Assembly: GCA_040905265.1 (NCBI GenBank) | Contig: JBBDRW010000165.1 | Span: 1-18,347 of the forward strand | DNA from: JBBDRW01 sp040905265 | GTDB taxonomy: Bacteria; Bacteroidota; Rhodothermia; Balneolales; Balneolaceae | Direction of reading: 5' to 3' | Length of the DNA stretch: 18,347 nucleotides | Part shown: piece by piece, positions 15,213-18,347 of the stretch | Layout: every line of letters starts with the position of its first letter | How positions within the stretch are numbered: position 1 is the first letter of the stretch | The notes under the pieces: model-generated | Database searches by the model: none | What the model saw: the letters and a program-made list of their open reading frames with translations, nothing else | Told to the model about the DNA's origin: nothing | Position numbers and translations under genes: made by a program

Positions 15213-16097
15213 ATGCGCCTCACAACTCTCCTCACCATACTTCTCGTCATAATGTCCTGTTCAGAAACTACATACGACTTCGATCTGCAAGGCCATCGCG
15301 GTGCCCGCGGACTTGCCCCTGAAAATACTATTCAAAGCTTTCTTACCGCTCTCGATCACGGGGTGGATACCATTGAACTGGATCTGGTCGTATCGAATGA
15401 CCGGCAGCTTGTCGTCTCTCATGAACCCTGGTTCCACCACTCTATTACGTCCCGTCCCGATGGTGCTCCGGTCACCGAGGCGGAGCAGCATGATCTGAAC
15501 CTCTTCGAGATGGACTATGATGAGATACGCCAATTTGATGTTGGACGTCGGGGAAACCCCAATTTCCCGGAACAGCAGCCGGCCGAAGCTGTCAAACCAC
15601 TGTTACGCGAAGCAGTTCAAGCGATAGAGGCGTATACAATCGAAAACAACCTTCCTCCGGTATACTATAATATGGAGACCAAAAGCAATGCTGACTGGTA
15701 TGGCAGGTATGTTCCGCAGCCGGAAGAGTTTGTACAGCTCATCTACTCCGAGTTGGCTGAACTGGCAATTCTGGATCGAACCACCATTCAATCCTTCGAC
15801 CCTGCAACTCTTCAGGCATTGCGGCAAATCGACCCGGATGTATCCCAGGCAATCCTTGTCTCGGACTCAACCTCCATTCCGAACATGATTCACCAAATCG
15901 GGTACACACCTGAAATATGGAGCCCCAACTATCAGAGAGTAACTCCGAGAGTACTACAGGATGCACACCGGAGAGGGATGAAGGTGATTCCCTGGACAAT
16001 CAATGAAACAAAGGAGATGAAACGCCAGCTCAACATGGGTGTAGACGGAATCATTACCGACTATCCCAACCGTGCTGCCGGCCTCCATAACAGATAA
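15213..16097 (+). CDS. Glycerophosphodiester phosphodiesterase, probable lipoprotein
   Basis: The 294-residue protein belongs to the GDPD family, which hydrolyses glycerophosphodiesters to glycerol-3-phosphate and an alcohol. The catalytic and metal residues are present: GHRGARG with H28 and R29, APENT, ELDL with E55 and D57, and SHEPW with H70. Later come METK near 154-157, a QSFDP motif and GVDGIITDYP near the end. The N-terminus (MRLTTLLTILLVIMSC) is a short hydrophobic signal ending in a plausible lipobox with Cys16, so the mature protein is probably a lipid-anchored envelope enzyme that scavenges phospholipid head groups. It resembles GlpQ but is shorter than E. coli GlpQ. The ATG follows the heptamer element by nine bases, with no Shine-Dalgarno. 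It converges on ndk. Confidence 0.92.
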   Translation: MRLTTLLTILLVIMSCSETTYDFDLQGHRGARGLAPENTIQSFLTALDHGVDTIELDLVVSNDRQLVVSHEPWFHHSITSRPDGAPVTEAEQHDLNLFEMDYDEIRQFDVGRRGNPNFPEQQPAEAVKPLLREAVQAIEAYTIENNLPPVYYNMETKSNADWYGRYVPQPEEFVQLIYSELAELAILDRTTIQSFDPATLQALRQIDPDVSQAILVSDSTSIPNMIHQIGYTPEIWSPNYQRVTPRVLQDAHRRGMKVIPWTINETKEMKRQLNMGVDGIITDYPNRAAGLHNR

Positions 16098-16111
16098 CTT
16101 TATGCCGGTAT

Positions 16112-16164
16112 CTGACCAACATGCGATGCAATAGATTCCATGCAGGGCACAACAGATTGGTCAG
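16112..16164. terminator. Possible bidirectional terminator between the phosphodiesterase gene and ndk
   Basis: CTGACCAA (16112-16119) and TTGGTCAG (16157-16164) are perfect inverted repeats in the 83-base convergent gap, separated by 37 bases. The loop is long and no T-run follows on either strand, so an intrinsic terminator is only a guess from position. Confidence 0.25.
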
Positions 16165-16180
16165 CAGAACAGCAAAAATG

Positions 16181-16612
16181 TTACTGCCGGTTTGCAACCA
16201 CATCCGACTCGCTGAAAAAATAAGAAGCTTCCAGCTTGCCGTTAATAACCGAATCGGATCCGTGGACGATATTCTCTCCGACATTGTCGGCAAAGTCAGC
16301 GCGAATGGTTCCCTCTTCCGCTTCCGCAGGGTTCGTTGCACCAATCAGATTCCGGAAATCAGCAACCGCGTTTTCCTTCTCCAGAATCATCGGGACACAG
16401 GGGCCGCTACTCATAAAATCGACAAGTTCATCAAAAAACGGGCGCTCTCTGTGAACTGCATAAAATCCGCCAGCCGTATCCTTTGTCAGGCGGGTCATCT
16501 TCATTGCCAGAATCCTGAATCCGGCCTCTTGAATTCGCCGGGTTACTTCACCAATAAGCTCTTTTCGTACACAATCCGGTTTAAGAATCGTTAATGTTCG
16601 TTCAATTGCCAT
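16181..16612 (-). CDS. ndk: Nucleoside diphosphate kinase
   Basis: Ndk transfers the gamma phosphate between nucleoside triphosphates and diphosphates through a phospho-histidine. The 143-residue protein is of normal family length. It shows ERTLTILKPD with K11, YAVHRERPFF (51-60), the FMSSGP segment, and the active site NIVHGSDS with H117. The C-terminal helix (SYFFSESDVV) is also typical. An AGGAA lies about seven bases upstream of the ATG at 16612, and a Bacteroidota-like promoter motif lies about 43 bases upstream. It is transcribed alone, divergent from the sensor kinase. Confidence 0.97.
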   Translation of the reverse strand: MAIERTLTILKPDCVRKELIGEVTRRIQEAGFRILAMKMTRLTKDTAGGFYAVHRERPFFDELVDFMSSGPCVPMILEKENAVADFRNLIGATNPAEAEEGTIRADFADNVGENIVHGSDSVINGKLEASYFFSESDVVANRQ

Positions 16613-16654
16613 ATTCTGTTCCTGTTGTTCACTATTTCTACTTTAATCAGCTTT

Positions 16655-16686
16655 CAAAGATACGGCTTACCTTTTGAAATCACGAA
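16655..16686 (-). promoter_or_regulatory. Candidate ndk promoter of the Bacteroidota type
   Basis: On the minus strand TATCTTTG (16662-16655) fits TAnnTTTG exactly, and TTCG (16686-16683) lies 20 bases upstream as a near match to the -33 TTTG. The predicted leader to the ndk ATG is about 43 bases. The rest of 16613-16832 shows no gene; it must also hold the sensor kinase promoter, which I could not place. Confidence 0.4.
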
Positions 16687-16832
16687 CCGCAGGAGCTAAA
16701 AAAACCGGTAGCAAACAGCTTCATATCGCAGTGTTACCGAAACAGTAGATAAGTTCCCTGTTTTTTTCCATTTTTAGCCTGCTGATGTCACACAACCAGA
16801 CAGAGGCAGCATAAACCACTGGACAGCAACAG

Positions 16833-18263
16833 ATGAATACATTGATCGTCGGGCAGAACAAGGACTCCCAAAAAATTCTTGAAGAGGCTCTAAAGCGCAG
16901 ACGGCACTCATTTAAAACAGTGCCTCCGAAAGAGACGACAATGGAACTTCTCCGGGATGATTTCTACTCCATGGTCATATTGAGTGACTGCGCTCCGGAG
17001 ACCCTTGAGTTTGCCCGAAAGTTACATGCAGAAACCTTTGGAAACCGAATCGCCGTCATCGCCATCCTGGACCAGGACCATATCGAGCGGTTTCAGGATG
17101 TTTTGAGTGCGGGTGTCGACCAGTGCATCATCGAATCCCTCTATGATGAACAGAGGCTTGATATCCGCCTCTCGTTTGCAGAGAAACTTGCCCGGAATAC
17201 GGTAGACCGTAACATAATCGAGCAAAAACTCCGGGAGAGTGAATCCCGCTATCGGGGAATCCTTGAAACAACCGTTGACGCGATTATCAGTATCAGCAAC
17301 CGGGGGGAGATACGGACATTTAACAAGGCGGCAGAGCGGCTGTTTCAATACAAAGTCTCCGAAGTAGTTGGAAAGAATGTCAAAATCCTGATGCCTGAAC
17401 CGTACAAACGGGAGCATGACGACTATATCAACAACTATCTGGAGACCGGACATCGCAAAATCATCGGCATCGGAAGAGAGGTAACCGGCAGGCGCAAGGA
17501 TGGGTCTACGTTCCCGATGTATCTGGCGGTCAGTGAAGTAAAGCTGCGTGACCAACGTATTTTCACCGGGATTGTACGGGATATTACAGAACAGCGCCGG
17601 CTGGAGCAGGAGATCCTGCGGATCAGCGAACACGAACGAAGGAGGATCGGGCAGGATCTGCACGACGGGCTTGGACAGATGCTTACCGGCATCGGCCTGA
17701 TCGGAAAGAATCTGACAAGCCAGCTGGAAAAAGAGGGGCATAAACTTTCTGAACAGGCAGGTGAGATCACATCACTCATCCGGGATGCCGACCAGTACGC
17801 ACGGGAACTGGCACGAGGCCTCGTGCCGGTGGAGTTTGACTCGGAAGGGTTATCGGCAGCGCTGGAACGACTGACCACTCATGCAAAAAAACTGTTCGGG
17901 ATCACCTGTTCGCTTACCTCAACCGGAACAATCCGGTTTGAGGATGCGACCAACATCACCCATCTCTACCGGATTGCCCAGGAGGCGGTAAGCAATGCGG
18001 TCAAGCATGGAAATGCAACCAATGTTGCCATTCAGCTGGCCGGCAACGAGCACCATATCCGGCTGAGAGTTGAAGACAACGGTACCGGATTCCCGGAAGA
18101 CTGGGATGCAAAAGGGGGGCTCGGCGTACGAATCATGCAGTTCCGGGCGAGCCTGATCGGTGCCAACCTGGAGGTATCCGATGCTCACGGCGGCGGTGCA
18201 CTTATAACCTGCACACTGCCACTGATTGGTGAAACAGAAGAAACAAACGGAACAGAATCCTGA
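16833..18263 (+). CDS. Sensor histidine kinase with pseudo-receiver, FixL-like PAS and NarL-type kinase core
   Basis: The 476-residue protein has no membrane segment, so it is cytoplasmic. Residues 1-115 resemble a receiver domain, but the acidic pair of strand 1 is replaced (LIVGQNKD) and the strand-5 Lys-Pro is missing (CIIESL), so normal phosphorylation is unlikely. A linker helix follows. Residues about 135-255 form a PAS domain closely like FixL: FNKAAERLFQY, ILMPEPYKREHDDYI with H195, IGIGREVTGRRKDGSTFP with R215, and YLAVSE. The kinase core is of HisKA_3 type, HERRRIGQDLHDGLGQ with phospho-acceptor H277. The HATPase has N388 in EAVSNAVKHG, VEDNGTGF (413-420) and GGLGVRIM. It shares one base (TGATG) with the next response regulator, its likely partner. 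The signal may be oxygen or another heme ligand. Confidence 0.93.
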   Translation: MNTLIVGQNKDSQKILEEALKRRRHSFKTVPPKETTMELLRDDFYSMVILSDCAPETLEFARKLHAETFGNRIAVIAILDQDHIERFQDVLSAGVDQCIIESLYDEQRLDIRLSFAEKLARNTVDRNIIEQKLRESESRYRGILETTVDAIISISNRGEIRTFNKAAERLFQYKVSEVVGKNVKILMPEPYKREHDDYINNYLETGHRKIIGIGREVTGRRKDGSTFPMYLAVSEVKLRDQRIFTGIVRDITEQRRLEQEILRISEHERRRIGQDLHDGLGQMLTGIGLIGKNLTSQLEKEGHKLSEQAGEITSLIRDADQYARELARGLVPVEFDSEGLSAALERLTTHAKKLFGITCSLTSTGTIRFEDATNITHLYRIAQEAVSNAVKHGNATNVAIQLAGNEHHIRLRVEDNGTGFPEDWDAKGGLGVRIMQFRASLIGANLEVSDAHGGGALITCTLPLIGETEETNGTES

Positions 18264-18347
18264 TGGCAAAAAAACGACGAATCTATATTGTGGACGACCA
18301 CCCGCTGATGAGAAAAGGGATGGCGATGACCCTCCAGTCTGAACTGG
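18263..18347 (+). CDS. NarL/FixJ-type response regulator, 3'-truncated by window edge
   Basis: Twenty-eight codons are visible, starting at the ATG that overlaps the kinase stop in TGATG. The sequence RIYIVDDHPLMRKGMAMTL is the first strand and helix of a receiver domain, with the acidic pair DD and the DHP..RKG signature of NarL-family regulators. These usually carry a LuxR-type helix-turn-helix C-terminus, which lies outside the window. One-base overlap with the kinase implies a cognate pair with coupled translation. Confidence 0.88.
   Translation, partial: MAKKRRIYIVDDHPLMRKGMAMTLQSEL

Noticed and set aside
16121..16594. 157-codon plus-strand ORF opposite ndk
   Set aside because: It is the antisense shadow of a full-length Ndk with an intact active site.
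17022..17741. 239-codon minus-strand ORF inside the sensor kinase
   Set aside because: It is antisense to a gene with intact PAS, HisKA_3 and HATPase motifs, and its translation shows no domain pattern.

Overview
The window looks like chromosomal sequence from a Bacteroidota-type bacterium, perhaps a marine or halophilic member of the Balneolales/Rhodothermia side of the group. The lineage is an inference. It rests on four things: an AccD without the usual zinc-ribbon cysteines, a DUF3857/transglutaminase-like exported protein, weak or absent Shine-Dalgarno sequences at most starts, and one upstream motif (TAnnTTTG) of the Bacteroidota promoter type. No rRNA, tRNA, CRISPR array, complete insertion sequence or phage gene is visible. 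No gene-free stretch exceeds 300 bases; the longest are 9378-9626 and 16613-16832.

Left edge (1-1367, + strand): an AbiEi-like antitoxin, cut by the window start, overlaps an AbiEii-type nucleotidyltransferase toxin. Sampled lines here are clearly richer in A+T than the rest, which fits an acquired defence or stability module. Next (1415-6268) come an NhaC-family antiporter followed by a WbqC-family gene (both minus), a protein-L-isoaspartate methyltransferase (plus), and an AbgT-family transporter (minus). The pcm and abgT stop codons abut with no spacer. A tandem heptamer array sits in front of pcm. A MITE-like inverted repeat separates the AbgT gene from dprA.

The centre (6438-13744, minus strand) is a housekeeping block transcribed right to left: pyrC, the DUF3857 exported protein, tsaB, accD, obgE and dprA. 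The accD-obgE-dprA genes overlap, which suggests translational coupling. Functions are pyrimidine synthesis, envelope or unknown, tRNA t6A modification, fatty-acid synthesis, ribosome assembly and uptake of transforming DNA. pyrC is divergent from xseA (plus), which is followed by a palindromic heptamer element and a lipoprotein glycerophosphodiester phosphodiesterase. That gene converges on ndk (minus).

Right edge (16833-18347, plus): a two-component system. The sensor has a degenerate receiver-like N-terminus, a FixL-like PAS domain that keeps the heme-ligand histidine and distal-pocket residues of rhizobial FixL, and a NarL-type HisKA_3/HATPase core. A NarL/FixJ-type response regulator starts inside its stop codon and runs off the window. 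The points most worth following are the possible heme/oxygen sensor and the two families of small intergenic repeats.
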